Source: Parabacteroides chongii (GTDB lineage: Bacteria > Bacteroidota > Bacteroidia > Bacteroidales > Tannerellaceae). From it: a stretch of 64,000 nucleotides of DNA. Of the stretch, positions 9,012 through 19,394 are shown one piece after another (positions within the stretch are counted from its first letter, which is position 1; every line of letters starts with the position of its first letter). The notes beneath the pieces were generated by a model that worked only from the letters and a program-made list of their open reading frames with translations, was not told where the DNA came from and did no database searches. The stretch covers positions 714,501 through 778,500 of the forward strand of contig NZ_CP120849.1 of the NCBI RefSeq assembly GCF_029581355.1, given 5' to 3'. The translations under genes were made by a program, and so were the position numbers.

Positions 9012-9398
9012 ATGCTGGAAAAAGGACTACAACACACAAGCAGCACCGTAGTCAGTGCCGCTAACTCAGCCCGTACCATGGGATCGGGCGACCTGGATGT
9101 ATTCGCCACACCGTCGATGGTGGCTTTAATGGAAAACGCAGCCATGCTGGCTGTTGCCTCCGGACTGCCGGAAGGCTCGACAACCGTAGGTGCACAGATG
9201 AACACCTCACATATCAAACCGTCCCCGCTGGGAGAAACAATTTCCGCCACGGCAACCTTACAGGAAGCGGATGGCCGCAAACTCACTTTCAGCGTTGTGG
9301 CACAAGACTCAAAGGGGACGATCGGCGAAGGGACGCATATCCGTTTCATCGTAGACAAAGAGAAGTTCCTATCGAAGATCTACCCTACCAACAAATAG
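9012..9398 (+). CDS. Hotdog-fold thioesterase, fluoroacetyl-CoA thioesterase-like
   Basis: 128 residues from the chosen ATG; a longer frame starts upstream but would begin before the -7 box at 8978. The pattern ATPSMVALMENAA (residues about 33-45), VGAQMNTSHIKPSPLGETIS (about 60-79) and GTHIRF near the end is typical of single-domain hotdog thioesterases in the FlK-like family. These hydrolyse acyl-CoA thioesters in the cytoplasm. The Glu in LMENAA and His in TSHIKPS are the likely active-site positions. The physiological substrate is not known. It is divergent from the DUF362 operon and upstream of enolase. Confidence 0.8.
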   Translation: MLEKGLQHTSSTVVSAANSARTMGSGDLDVFATPSMVALMENAAMLAVASGLPEGSTTVGAQMNTSHIKPSPLGETISATATLQEADGRKLTFSVVAQDSKGTIGEGTHIRFIVDKEKFLSKIYPTNK

Positions 9399-10769
<1,371 letters not shown>

Positions 10770-10825
10770 TCTCATTTTAAATAAATCATAATCGCTAATT
10801 TGCAAGCTAAAAGCTAATTTTTAGA

Positions 10826-10855
10826 TAAAAGCTTCCCCGTGAGGAGAGGCTTTTA
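10826..10855 (+). terminator. Rho-independent terminator after enolase
   Basis: The hairpin TAAAAGC...GCTTTTA, extended inward by GU and GC pairs around GTGA, is followed by CCTTTTTAT. It lies about 55 bases after the enolase stop codon. Confidence 0.8.
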
Positions 10856-10966
10856 CCTTTTTATAGGTAACGGAAGCCTTCAATTTACCCTCTTATGGCG
10901 ATTGCACATATTCCTGAGAATAATGACCTTTGACAACAGTAAAACAGAACATCTCATTTATCCATT

Positions 10967-11296
10967 ATGACAATAATAAATAAGACATTCAACGGTCAGC
11001 TCTCCTTCTGTAAGTGTTGTAACACTTATAGCCTGGAGTTCGGCAACTTCTTCTTTTGCTTTACGGAAGCAGGCTTCCAGGGCTTCCGCAAGTACATAAA
11101 CAGCATCGATGGTGACCTGTCGGAACAACGTAACCAACATTTCGCCTCCAACCGCAAAATATGCATCAAAGTACAATCCGAAAGCATTTACTTTTGCCTC
11201 AACAAAATGGAATTGGAAGAACTGAAAGAACTTCTCTCCGCCAAAAGAAACGGAAAGAAGTCCCCTTATCTGGCACAGAACTATTCATTGAATTAA
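10967..11296 (+). CDS. DUF6686-like small cytosolic protein
   Basis: 109 residues with no signal peptide or membrane segment. It opens with a Cys-rich stretch (SFCKCCNTYSLEFGNFFFCF, residues 13-32), which could bind a metal, and continues with mixed helix/strand sequence. I place it with the DUF6686 family of Bacteroidota, which has no assigned function. It stands alone between enolase and the TonB receptor unit. Confidence 0.7.
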   Translation: MTIINKTFNGQLSFCKCCNTYSLEFGNFFFCFTEAGFQGFRKYINSIDGDLSEQRNQHFASNRKICIKVQSESIYFCLNKMELEELKELLSAKRNGKKSPYLAQNYSLN

Positions 11297-11418
11297 AATC
11301 TTCTTTCAAACAAACACTTCCTTTCCGAGTGTTTATTGGCAACAAAAGCACAGTACCCATCAATAGGTATTTAATATAGATTTAATATCCCACTATCTGA
11401 CAATACAATAAAATGCCC

Positions 11419-11426
11419 TATATTTG
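11419..11426 (+). promoter_or_regulatory. -7 box immediately upstream of the His-rich membrane protein
   Basis: TATATTTG lies 9 bases before the ATG at 11436. A start of transcription 5-8 bases downstream would give an essentially leaderless mRNA. Confidence 0.55.
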
Positions 11427-11435
11427 CAAAAGGTG

Positions 11436-11786
11436 ATGGAGAAATATAGGAAATATTTGCGAATTGCACTCCCGGCATTATTCATTGCATATCTGGGATG
11501 TTTGATAGCCTTTACCCACGTTCATATCGTGAATGGGGTAACGATCGTCCATTCGCATCCTTACCACAAAACAGACGACGGACGTCCGGACCATGAACAT
11601 GGTTATGCGGAGTTCCAGTTACTTCATCAACTATCGACTATTCAGATTAGCGGTGCTGCATTTGTATCTTTATTGCTTGCCGCTTTCCTCACCGTATTAT
11701 TCAGATTATCCTGCAATCCGGTCTACCCGGATTATCTGGTTCCCATACAAGGAGAACCGTCTCTTCGTGCCCCTCCTGTAGCCTGA
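11436..11786 (+). CDS. Small histidine-rich membrane protein upstream of a TonB receptor
   Basis: 116 residues. There is an N-terminal hydrophobic helix (YLRIALPALFIAYLGCLIAF) and a second near residues 70-93. Between them lies a His-rich segment facing one side of the membrane: THVHIVNGVTIVHSHPYHK and DHEHGYAEFQLLHQ, with about nine histidines. This suggests a metal-binding loop. It precedes a TonB-dependent receptor with a paired-cysteine plug, so the two probably work in metal or metal-chelate acquisition; this is inference from context. The family is unnamed to me. The start ATG was preferred over an upstream TTG lying inside the promoter box. Confidence 0.75.
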   Translation: MEKYRKYLRIALPALFIAYLGCLIAFTHVHIVNGVTIVHSHPYHKTDDGRPDHEHGYAEFQLLHQLSTIQISGAAFVSLLLAAFLTVLFRLSCNPVYPDYLVPIQGEPSLRAPPVA

Positions 11787-11807
11787 TAAATATGTCCCCA
11801 TGCTGTT

Positions 11808-11921
11808 TGCCAACTTTTTTCATCACGTTGGCAAAGTTGTGCCACGCCTATGGCAAAGTTATGCCATGCCTGTGACAGAGTTGTGCCATGCCTGTGGCAG
11901 AACTATGCCATGCTTGTGGCA
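11808..11921. repeat. Phased TGGCA/TGCCA array at 11-bp spacing
   Basis: TGGCA and its complement TGCCA alternate at exact 11-bp steps, starting at 11829, 11840, 11851, 11862, 11873 (variant TGACA), 11884, 11895, 11906 and 11917. A further TGCCA at 11808 is 21 bp before the first. Bases between copies vary. The array starts about 20 bases after the stop of the His-rich protein and ends 81 bases before the TonB receptor start. It can be read as part of a 68-codon open frame, which I regard as fortuitous. Confidence 0.9.
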
Positions 11922-12002
11922 AATTCTTCAATTGGGAAGAAGAATCCCGGAAAGTACCGGGCATTCAATTATTGTATTACCTATTTATCAGATTAAATCA
12001 AT

Positions 12003-14312
12003 ATGAATAAGATTATAACACTTATACTATGCCTTTGCTGTACCCTTACGGTTGCATGGGCCACAGAAGAAGAGAAAATGAACGCATCGGATGCAAACGT
12101 ATTCGGGCATGTATTGGATAAAGAAACCGGTGAGCATCTGCCATTTATCACCGTTATACTAAAGGGAACAACCATCGGAACGACAACCGACAACTCCGGT
12201 CACTATTTCCTGAAAAACCTGCCGGAAGGTAAGTTCACCCTCGAATTTAAATATCTCGGTTACAAGACTGTCACCCGGGATGTGAAACTGGAGAAAGGGA
12301 AAACACAGGAAGTCAATGTAGAGATGGAAGAAGATCGCATCGCCCTGGACGGTGTAGTCGTTTCGGCCAACCGAAGTGAAACATCGCGCCGCCTGGCTCC
12401 TACGCTGGTAAATGTGATCGACTCGAAAGTCTTTAATACGACCAGTGCGGTTAACCTGGCGCAAGGACTGAACTTCCAGCCGGGTGTACGTGTAGAGACG
12501 AATTGCCAGAATTGCGGTTTCCAGCAGGTACGTATCAATGGGTTGGACGGACCTTATACGCAGATACTGATCGACTCGCGTCCCATATTCAGTGCACTTT
12601 CGGGTGTTTACGGGCTGGAACAGATTCCAGCAAATATGATCAACCGTGTGGAAGTGATGCGTGGCGGTGGTTCGGCATTGTTCGGTTCTTCTGCCATTGC
12701 CGGGACGATCAATATCATTACCAAGGAGCCGCTGCGCAACTCGGGCGAACTGACACATACCCTGTCTTCTATCGGGGGAAGTTCTTCCTTTGACAATAAT
12801 ACGACGCTGAATGCTTCATTGGTAACGGAAAACGGGAAGGCCGGCATGTATATCTTCGGACAGAACCGCCACCGTTCCGGCTACGATTATGATAATGACG
12901 GCTACACCGAACTACCCAAGCTGAAGAACCAGACGGTAGGTTTCCGCTCCTATCTGAAAACAAGCACGTACAGCAAGTTGACGTTCGAATATCATCACAT
13001 GAACGAATACCGTCGTGGCGGTAACCTGTTGGATCGTCCGCCTCATGAAGCGGATATTGCCGAACAGTTGGAGCACTCCATCGACGGTGGAGGATTGAAG
13101 TTCGATCTTTTCTCATCCGATTACAAACATAAATTCAGCGTCTTCACCTCGGCTCAGAACACCGACCGTGACAGCTATTACGGCACCGGACAAGACCCGA
13201 ATGCGTACGGTAAGACAACCGACCTGACCTTTATGACCGGGACACAATATTCGTACAGCTTCGACAAGTTCCTCTTTATGCCGTCAGACCTGACCGCCGG
13301 ACTGGAATACAACTACGACCATCTGAAAGACGAAATGATCGGTTATAACCGCTACACCAACCAGAAGGTCCATATCGAAAGCCTTTTCCTGCAGAACGAA
13401 TGGAAAAACAAACGGTGGAGCTTCCTGGTCGGAGCGCGTATGGACAAGCACAACATGATAGACAATGTGGTATTCAGTCCCCGTGCCAACGTTCGTTTCA
13501 ACCCGACGGAGGATATCAATATACGTGCCAGCTATTCCAGTGGCTTCCGTGCTCCGCAGGCGTTCGACGAAGACATGCATATCTCTGCCGTCGGAGGTGA
13601 GATAGCGATGATACGACGGGCGAAAGACCTGAAGGAAGAGAAATCGCAGAGCCTCAGCACATCGGTCGACTTTTATCATCGTTTTAAGAACGGTATCCAG
13701 GTCAACTTCCTGGTGGAAGGTTTTTATACAAGTCTGAACGATGTATTCGTATTGGAAGAAATCGGGAAAGATGAACAGGGCAATATCATCAAAGAACGTC
13801 GTAACGGTTCGGGAGCAAAAGTGATGGGACTGACCTTGGAAGGGAAAAGCGTCCTTTCTTCCTGGTTATCTTTACAGGCAGGAGCCACCTTGCAGCGCAG
13901 CCGTTATAACGAACCGGAGAAATGGAGTGAAAACGAGAACGTGCCGACTGAAAAGAAAATGTTCCGTACACCTAATACATACGGTTACTTTACCGCGACA
14001 CTGACTCCGTTGAAACATTTCACGGCTTCCCTGTCGGGAACTTACACCGGCAGCATGTTGGTGCAGCATCTGGCGGGTTATATCCCTATGGATAAAGCAG
14101 TCAATACACCGGATTTCTTCGACATGAACATCAAACTGGCGTATGACTTCCATATCTACAAAGATATCAACTTGGAAGTAAATGCCGGTGTACAGAATAT
14201 CTTCGAAGCCTACCAGTCCGACTTCGACCAGGGTCCGAACCGTGACTCTGCCTACATCTACGGACCGGCAACGCCGAGAAGCTATTTCGCCGGTATCAAG
14301 ATATCTTACTAA
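12003..14312 (+). CDS. TonB-dependent outer membrane receptor
   Basis: 769 residues. The order is a signal peptide (cleavage about residue 21, after TVAWA), a carboxypeptidase-like regulatory domain at about 33-110 (GHVLDKETGEHLPFITVIL, NLPEGKFTLEFKYLGYK), a plug domain at about 115-235, and a 22-strand barrel to the aromatic C-terminus (GIKISY). The plug contains a paired-cysteine motif, TNCQNCGFQQVRINGLDG, and VEVMRGGGSALFGSSAIAGT. It imports a chelate or cofactor using TonB energy. It has no SusD partner, so it is not a classical glycan locus. The His-rich neighbour and the Cys pair suggest metal or metal-chelate uptake. A hairpin at 14327-14362 follows. Confidence 0.92.
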   Translation: MNKIITLILCLCCTLTVAWATEEEKMNASDANVFGHVLDKETGEHLPFITVILKGTTIGTTTDNSGHYFLKNLPEGKFTLEFKYLGYKTVTRDVKLEKGKTQEVNVEMEEDRIALDGVVVSANRSETSRRLAPTLVNVIDSKVFNTTSAVNLAQGLNFQPGVRVETNCQNCGFQQVRINGLDGPYTQILIDSRPIFSALSGVYGLEQIPANMINRVEVMRGGGSALFGSSAIAGTINIITKEPLRNSGELTHTLSSIGGSSSFDNNTTLNASLVTENGKAGMYIFGQNRHRSGYDYDNDGYTELPKLKNQTVGFRSYLKTSTYSKLTFEYHHMNEYRRGGNLLDRPPHEADIAEQLEHSIDGGGLKFDLFSSDYKHKFSVFTSAQNTDRDSYYGTGQDPNAYGKTTDLTFMTGTQYSYSFDKFLFMPSDLTAGLEYNYDHLKDEMIGYNRYTNQKVHIESLFLQNEWKNKRWSFLVGARMDKHNMIDNVVFSPRANVRFNPTEDINIRASYSSGFRAPQAFDEDMHISAVGGEIAMIRRAKDLKEEKSQSLSTSVDFYHRFKNGIQVNFLVEGFYTSLNDVFVLEEIGKDEQGNIIKERRNGSGAKVMGLTLEGKSVLSSWLSLQAGATLQRSRYNEPEKWSENENVPTEKKMFRTPNTYGYFTATLTPLKHFTASLSGTYTGSMLVQHLAGYIPMDKAVNTPDFFDMNIKLAYDFHIYKDINLEVNAGVQNIFEAYQSDFDQGPNRDSAYIYGPATPRSYFAGIKISY

Positions 14313-14326
14313 GATACTTTTTATGA

Positions 14327-14362
14327 CAAAGGGTCTTTGCCTTCCCACGCAAAGACCCTTTG
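14327..14362 (+). terminator. Hairpin after the TonB receptor
   Basis: Perfect 14-bp arms (CAAAGGGTCTTTGC and its complement) with an 8-base loop lie 15 bases after the stop codon. There is no strong T-run behind it, so it may act as a stability hairpin or a weak terminator. Confidence 0.6.
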
Positions 14363-14400
14363 CACGTTCAGGCAACGACCTCTTGCGTGGTAAGAAAAAC

Positions 14401-14425
14401 CCCGCTATCCAGACAGGATAACGGG
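14401..14425 (-). terminator. Terminator of the flavodoxin-DUF2023 unit
   Basis: The hairpin CCCGCTATCC / GGATAACGGG is followed on the minus strand by a T-run (GGGGTTTTTCTT). It lies about 45 bases beyond the DUF2023 stop. Confidence 0.75.
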
Positions 14426-14468
14426 GAAAATAAACAACTTTAGGGAAAACTTTAAACAACCATATCGA

Positions 14469-14834
14469 TCAGGCAGACGTTAGCCGCTGCTTTTTCCTTG
14501 TGCAGAAACGTTCGCATTGCATGCAGATATCATACCCAAGTAAAGCTCCAAGAATAAAATCCTCCTCCGGTGTAAGTAAGTTCAACGGACGGGTCACCAA
14601 TAAACGAATAGCTTCTATGCATTCAGGCCTTCCAAAATAAATATTGACACTTCTCTCTCCTGCATCCTGCTTTACATAACAAATCTGTTGACTTTCCAAG
14701 CGGTCCGTAACGACTTGCTCATACGATTTATTGATCGTACATAAAACCATACTCCGTATCCCTTTCTTATATTCATAGATATGATTAAGAAAGACTTTCA
14801 CTTCTCCGGGTATCCTGTTCCTGGTTGTTACCAT
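14469..14834 (-). CDS. DUF2023 family protein
   Basis: 121 residues, cytosolic. The sequence FLNHIYEYKKGIRSMVLCT near residues 12-30 and LTPEEDFILGALLGYDICMQ near the end are typical of DUF2023. Members of this family are commonly encoded next to flavodoxin in Bacteroidota, as here. CMQCERFC near the C-terminus gives a Cys cluster that could bind metal. The role is unknown; a link to flavodoxin maturation or iron-limited growth is only suggested by position. Confidence 0.85.
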   Translation of the reverse strand: MVTTRNRIPGEVKVFLNHIYEYKKGIRSMVLCTINKSYEQVVTDRLESQQICYVKQDAGERSVNIYFGRPECIEAIRLLVTRPLNLLTPEEDFILGALLGYDICMQCERFCTRKKQRLTSA

Positions 14835-14877
14835 CTTGCCTGCTGATATTATCTTAAAAACTACAATTCGAAAATGC

Positions 14878-15387
14878 TTATTCCAGACCTTCCTGTTTTA
14901 ACGTTTCGATCCACTGGTCGATACGCGGGTTGGTCTGATCGTCTTCATTCAATTCATCCAAAGGAAGTCCGACGAATTTACCGTCAACAACAGCTGTCGA
15001 GTCATCATACGAATAACCATCTGTCGGTACTGACCCGATAAACGTACATCCTGTACCCTGAAGATCCGTATAGATTGTTCCGATCGCATCACAGAACGTG
15101 TCGCTGAAAGAGGAAGAGTCGCCGCAACCAAAAATAGCAACGAGCTTACCGGATAAATCCAGCTTCTTTACTTTGGCAAGAAAATCGTACCAGTCATCCT
15201 GCAAATCGCCTGCTCCCCAGGTAGAACTACCCAGAATCAATGCTTCATAATTACCCAGATCCGAAGGAGAAGCCTTCGCCACATCATACAGGTTAGAAGC
15301 ATCCACACCTAACTTGGTTGCTATACGTTTTGCAATATCCTCTGTCGTTCCGGTTGACGAACCGTAAAAAATACCTATTGTCTTCAT
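14878..15387 (-). CDS. fldA: Flavodoxin (long-chain type)
   Basis: 169 residues. The FMN phosphate-binding loop GSSTGTTED lies at residues 9-17, and the ring-binding loops are SSTWGAGDLQDDW (about 54-66) and FGCGDSSSFSD (about 90-100). The roughly 20-residue insertion typical of long-chain flavodoxins (VDGKFVGLPLDELNEDDQT) is present. It is an FMN electron carrier that replaces ferredoxin, usually under iron limitation. The DUF2023 gene follows 43 bases downstream in the same direction. Confidence 0.95.
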   Translation of the reverse strand: MKTIGIFYGSSTGTTEDIAKRIATKLGVDASNLYDVAKASPSDLGNYEALILGSSTWGAGDLQDDWYDFLAKVKKLDLSGKLVAIFGCGDSSSFSDTFCDAIGTIYTDLQGTGCTFIGSVPTDGYSYDDSTAVVDGKFVGLPLDELNEDDQTNPRIDQWIETLKQEGLE

Positions 15388-15486
15388 CTATTTTATAATT
15401 TAATTGATGAAGACAAAGGTCAGATATCCCGGTTACAAAGGCAATACCTATAAATATGTATTTTGCAGGCTGAAAATACCTACTGA

Positions 15487-17766
15487 CTAATCGGCAACAC
15501 GTCCTACCGACTTAATATTCTTGATTTTGGAGAGTGTCACGCACATCTTCTGAATGTCTTCCACATCATGCACTTTCATCTTGATCCGCCCTTCGAACAC
15601 ACCGTCTTTCGCTTCGATCAACAGGCGCATAATGTTCACATTGAAATCATCGGCAATCGTCTTGGTGATCGTATTCAACACTCCGATCGAGTCGATACCT
15701 TTCACTTCCAGCGTAGCTTCGAAAGAGGCATTCTTATGACTGCTCCACTCGGTATTCAGGATACGTTCGCCGAAACTACTCTTCAGACGCATAGCAATCG
15801 GGCAGGAACGTTTATGAACCACCACATTTCCATCGTCGTTGATGAAGCCTAACGCATCATCGCCCGGGATCGGCTTACAACATTCGGCAATCACATAGTT
15901 ACGTTCGAATGCTTCTTCACGAAGGATATAAGGTTTCGATTTATCGTATTTTGTCTTAGGTTTCTCTTCCGGCTTCTCCTCTTCCGTCTTTTTAGAGCCG
16001 ACACCTAACGCTTGTTTTACGTATTTAAACAAGAGGTTATCCGTCTTTTCTTTCAGCAACTTCTTGATATTCTCAGGAAGTACCACATCTCCTTTTTCTA
16101 CGGCATAATAAAATTCTTCACGCTTGGAGAAACCGAAATACATACATAGCTTATCCAGATTGGACGTACTTGCTTCCATCTCCGAACGTTTGAATGCAGA
16201 GATCACTTTCTCTTCTCCCAGCTTAGCCGCATCTTTGCGGGCACGTTTCAATACGGCATCGATCTTGGCTCTCGCCTTTGCCGTCGTGACAAAGTTAAGC
16301 CACTCCGCCTGCGGTTCCTGCGAACGGGAAGTCAGGATCTCAACCTGGTCACCACTTGCCAACGGATGACTGAGAGGAACCAGGCGATGATTAACCTTCG
16401 CTCCAATACATTTATTTCCGATATTGGTATGCAGGGCATAAGCAAAGTCAAGTGCTGTGGCTCCCTGCGGAAGTGTCTTGATATCTCCTTTCGGAGTAAA
16501 TACAAATATTTCGGAAGTGAACAGATTCAGTTTAATCGTATCCAGGAAGTCGAGTGCATTCGGGTCCGGACTTTCCAGGATTTCCGTAATAGTCTGAAGC
16601 CATTTGTCCAGCTCCGTATCTTCTTCTACGCTATGTTCCTTATATTTCCAGTGAGCAGCAAACCCTTTCTCGGCAATATCGTCCATACGACGGCTGCGGA
16701 TTTGTATTTCCACCCATTGCCCATCGGGTCCCATGACGGTAAGATGCAATGCCTGATAACCGTTTGCTTTCGGACGGCTCACCCAGTCGCGGATACGGTC
16801 CGGACGGATACGGTAGATATCCGTAATAGCAGAATAGATATCCCAGCACATATTCTTTTCATCCACCCCCGGCAGCGGATCGAAAATGATACGAACAGCA
16901 TACAGATCATAGATATCTTCAAAAGTAATCCCTTTGCTTTCCATCTTGTTCCAGATGGAATAAGCGGACTTTACGCGGGCTTTCATTTCATAATGCAGCC
17001 CCATTTCTTTCAGCTTCTCATCGACAGGAACGGCGAAATGTTCGAAAAGCTTATTACGGCTTTCTTCCGTCGCCTTTAGCTTTTGCTCGATAAAATCATA
17101 TTCCTGCGGATGTTCATATTTGAAGCTCAGGTCTTCCAGTTCTGTCTTGATCGTGAAAAGTCCCAGACGATGTGCCAAAGGAGCGTAGAGGTAAAGCGTT
17201 TCTCCCGCAATCTTGAACTGTTTGGCGGGAAGCATCGAACCCAGGGTTCGCATATTATGCAGACGGTCGGCAATCTTAATCAGGATCACCCGGATATCGT
17301 CACTCATGGTAAGCAACAATTTGCGGAAGTTCTCCGCCTGCGCCGAAGCCTGTTCACCGAAGATACCTCCGGAGATCTTGGTCAGCCCGTCCACGATCTG
17401 GGCAATCTTCGGACCGAACATATCGCTAATATCCTGTACAGTATATTCCGTATCCTCCACCACATCGTGGAGCAATGCCGAACAGATAGAGGTAGAACCC
17501 AATCCCATTTCACGGCAAACAATCCGCGCAACAGCGATAGGGTGCATGATATAGGGTTCGCCGGAACGACGTTTCACGCCCGCATGTGCCTGATTGGCAA
17601 AGTTAAACGCTTTCGTTATGCGTTCCACTTTTCTCCGGTGATTCGATTTCAGATAGTCCTCCAGCAACTCGTTAAAACCGTCCTGGATCATCTTTTCATC
17701 CGCCAACATAGCCGGTGTCATTTCACCTGCATCCTTTGTGTCTTTTGTGTCTATCGCATCGTTCAT
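15487..17766 (-). CDS. Bifunctional (p)ppGpp synthetase/hydrolase, RelA/SpoT family
   Basis: 759 residues. The order is an HD hydrolase domain (HPIAVARIV, and ALLHDVVEDT at about 94-103), a synthetase domain (RVKSAYSIWNKM, RPKANGYQALHLTVMG), a TGS domain (EIFVFTPKGDIKTLPQGATA), a Cys-containing linker (VIAECCKPIPGDDALGF) and a C-terminal ACT domain. HD and synthetase motifs both look intact, so this is a Rel-type enzyme that makes and destroys the alarmone. It ends the parA-parB-DUF5683-mltD-spoT run and has its own -7 box at 17807-17814. Confidence 0.95.
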   Translation of the reverse strand: MNDAIDTKDTKDAGEMTPAMLADEKMIQDGFNELLEDYLKSNHRRKVERITKAFNFANQAHAGVKRRSGEPYIMHPIAVARIVCREMGLGSTSICSALLHDVVEDTEYTVQDISDMFGPKIAQIVDGLTKISGGIFGEQASAQAENFRKLLLTMSDDIRVILIKIADRLHNMRTLGSMLPAKQFKIAGETLYLYAPLAHRLGLFTIKTELEDLSFKYEHPQEYDFIEQKLKATEESRNKLFEHFAVPVDEKLKEMGLHYEMKARVKSAYSIWNKMESKGITFEDIYDLYAVRIIFDPLPGVDEKNMCWDIYSAITDIYRIRPDRIRDWVSRPKANGYQALHLTVMGPDGQWVEIQIRSRRMDDIAEKGFAAHWKYKEHSVEEDTELDKWLQTITEILESPDPNALDFLDTIKLNLFTSEIFVFTPKGDIKTLPQGATALDFAYALHTNIGNKCIGAKVNHRLVPLSHPLASGDQVEILTSRSQEPQAEWLNFVTTAKARAKIDAVLKRARKDAAKLGEEKVISAFKRSEMEASTSNLDKLCMYFGFSKREEFYYAVEKGDVVLPENIKKLLKEKTDNLLFKYVKQALGVGSKKTEEEKPEEKPKTKYDKSKPYILREEAFERNYVIAECCKPIPGDDALGFINDDGNVVVHKRSCPIAMRLKSSFGERILNTEWSSHKNASFEATLEVKGIDSIGVLNTITKTIADDFNVNIMRLLIEAKDGVFEGRIKMKVHDVEDIQKMCVTLSKIKNIKSVGRVAD

Positions 17767-17806
17767 GGTTACAGCCTCTTCTTTTTATATATAACGTCTG
17801 TACCCA

Positions 17807-17814
17807 CAAATATA
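17807..17814 (-). promoter_or_regulatory. -7 box of the relA/spoT gene
   Basis: The plus strand reads CAAATATA (minus TATATTTG), 40 bases before the start at 17766. It suggests transcription independent of the upstream mltD gene. Confidence 0.6.
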
Positions 17815-17861
17815 CAAATATTCATGAAACATCAGCACGGAAGCCAAGAAAATAGCACGTT

Positions 17862-19388
17862 TTATCCCACAGGAATTTTCAGAACCTGTCCCGGACGAAT
17901 ATTTGCATTCGACAAACCGTTCGCCTTTTGTATCAAAGCAGCCGATACACCGGGATACTTTTTAGAGATCGTATACAACGAATCTCCCGATTTGACCTTA
18001 TAAGAGACAAAGCCATTACTTTGTTTTTCAACAATTTCAGACGGCGAAGTTCTTTTCGGTACAGTTTTCGATTTCGTAGCGGAAGCGAAAGCCACTCCCC
18101 CGTTATCCACGTATAAGGTCAAGCGACGACCGCTAGCCAGTCGATTCGACTTCAAACCGTTCCACTGGCGAACTTCTTTCGGAGTCACTCCGTAGCGATC
18201 GGATATCGTATAGATGTTTTCGCCGGAAGCCACGCGATGGGTAATCTTTTCACGGTTGGACGATTTACCTTCGTCCGCACCGTTCGGATTATAAGCGAGA
18301 CAATTTTCCAGCAAATCTTCCGCACGATGCGTATAGATTGTATCTTCTTTATCGATAAAGGCATAGGTCTGATTCACCGGCAGTTTCAGTACGCAAGGTG
18401 CTGCATTTCCGGGAATAATATCGCGTTTATATTGCGGATTCAAGGCACGCACCTGTTCCAAGTCCATCTGCAAAACCTCTGCCACCTGCTCCAGATGCAG
18501 GGGTTTTGTAACCACAACCGTATCGGTAGCCAACGGCATACTGGTCTGCATCGGACAAATATTGTGATCACAATAAAAGTTCATGATATAATTAGCCGCG
18601 ATGAACAACGGAACGTACGACCGGGTTTCTTTAGGCAGATAAGGGAATATCTCCCAAAAATCCGTCTTCCCTCCCGAACGGCGGATCGCTTTATTTACAT
18701 TCCCCGGACCGCAGTTATAAGAAGCCAGCACAAGATTCCAGTCCCCATAGATGGCATACATATCTTTAAAATAACGGCAGGCTGCATGCGTAGCCTTTAC
18801 CGGATCACGACGTTCGTCGACAAGGCTGTTGATCTCCAGACCGTAAATCTTTCCTGTCGGAAGCATGAACTGCCACAAGCCGCAGGCTCCTACACGGGAC
18901 AGCGCAACAGGGTTCAACGCACTTTCCACCACAGCCAGATATTTCAGTTCGATAGGCAGGTCGTGTTCGTCGAGCACCTGCTCGATGATCGGGAAATAAA
19001 AATCCGCCATACCCAGCATATAGCGTACGAGGTTACGGCGGCGGTCGGCATATAAATCGATACAATCGCGTACTACCTTATTATAAGGTAAAGAAATAAC
19101 ACGCGGCAAGCTTTCCAGACGTTCCCGGTAGACGGAGTCAGGAAACCACACATTCGCTGCGTCATCATGACAATATTCATCCCGCTTGGAGAAGTATTGC
19201 ACATGCCAGGAACGAAGCAGACTGTCCACATCTGCATCCAAACTTTCGGGTATCAGCCCCACATCGACAGACAGAGAGTCGGCAGAGAGGTCCGAATACC
19301 GAGGTTCTTCATTTTCAGTTATTGTTTCCTGTGCACCGGCAACAGTAACGAAACAGCAGAAACAGAGTAATGATAATAAATATTTCAT
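17862..19388 (-). CDS. mltD: Lytic transglycosylase with two LysM domains (MltD-like)
   Basis: 508 residues with a signal peptide (cleavage after about residue 19). The transglycosylase SLT domain lies at about 130-270: the catalytic Glu is in LAVVESALNP, followed by GACGLWQFMLPTGKIYGL and NLVLASYNCGPGNVNKAI. Two LysM peptidoglycan-binding domains occupy the C-terminal third (THRVASGENIYTISDRYGVT and SYKVKSGDSLYTISKKYPGV). It cleaves glycan strands in the periplasm, forming anhydro-muropeptides. It is 6 bases downstream of the DUF5683 gene, in one operon with parAB. Confidence 0.95.
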   Translation of the reverse strand: MKYLLSLLCFCCFVTVAGAQETITENEEPRYSDLSADSLSVDVGLIPESLDADVDSLLRSWHVQYFSKRDEYCHDDAANVWFPDSVYRERLESLPRVISLPYNKVVRDCIDLYADRRRNLVRYMLGMADFYFPIIEQVLDEHDLPIELKYLAVVESALNPVALSRVGACGLWQFMLPTGKIYGLEINSLVDERRDPVKATHAACRYFKDMYAIYGDWNLVLASYNCGPGNVNKAIRRSGGKTDFWEIFPYLPKETRSYVPLFIAANYIMNFYCDHNICPMQTSMPLATDTVVVTKPLHLEQVAEVLQMDLEQVRALNPQYKRDIIPGNAAPCVLKLPVNQTYAFIDKEDTIYTHRAEDLLENCLAYNPNGADEGKSSNREKITHRVASGENIYTISDRYGVTPKEVRQWNGLKSNRLASGRRLTLYVDNGGVAFASATKSKTVPKRTSPSEIVEKQSNGFVSYKVKSGDSLYTISKKYPGVSAALIQKANGLSNANIRPGQVLKIPVG

Positions 19389-19394
19389 GTGTTA

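Noticed and set aside
11800..12006. A 68-codon open frame with repeated CHACG/MPCLW-like residues
   Set aside because: It is the translation of the phased TGGCA/TGCCA array, and has no ribosome-binding context or plausible fold.
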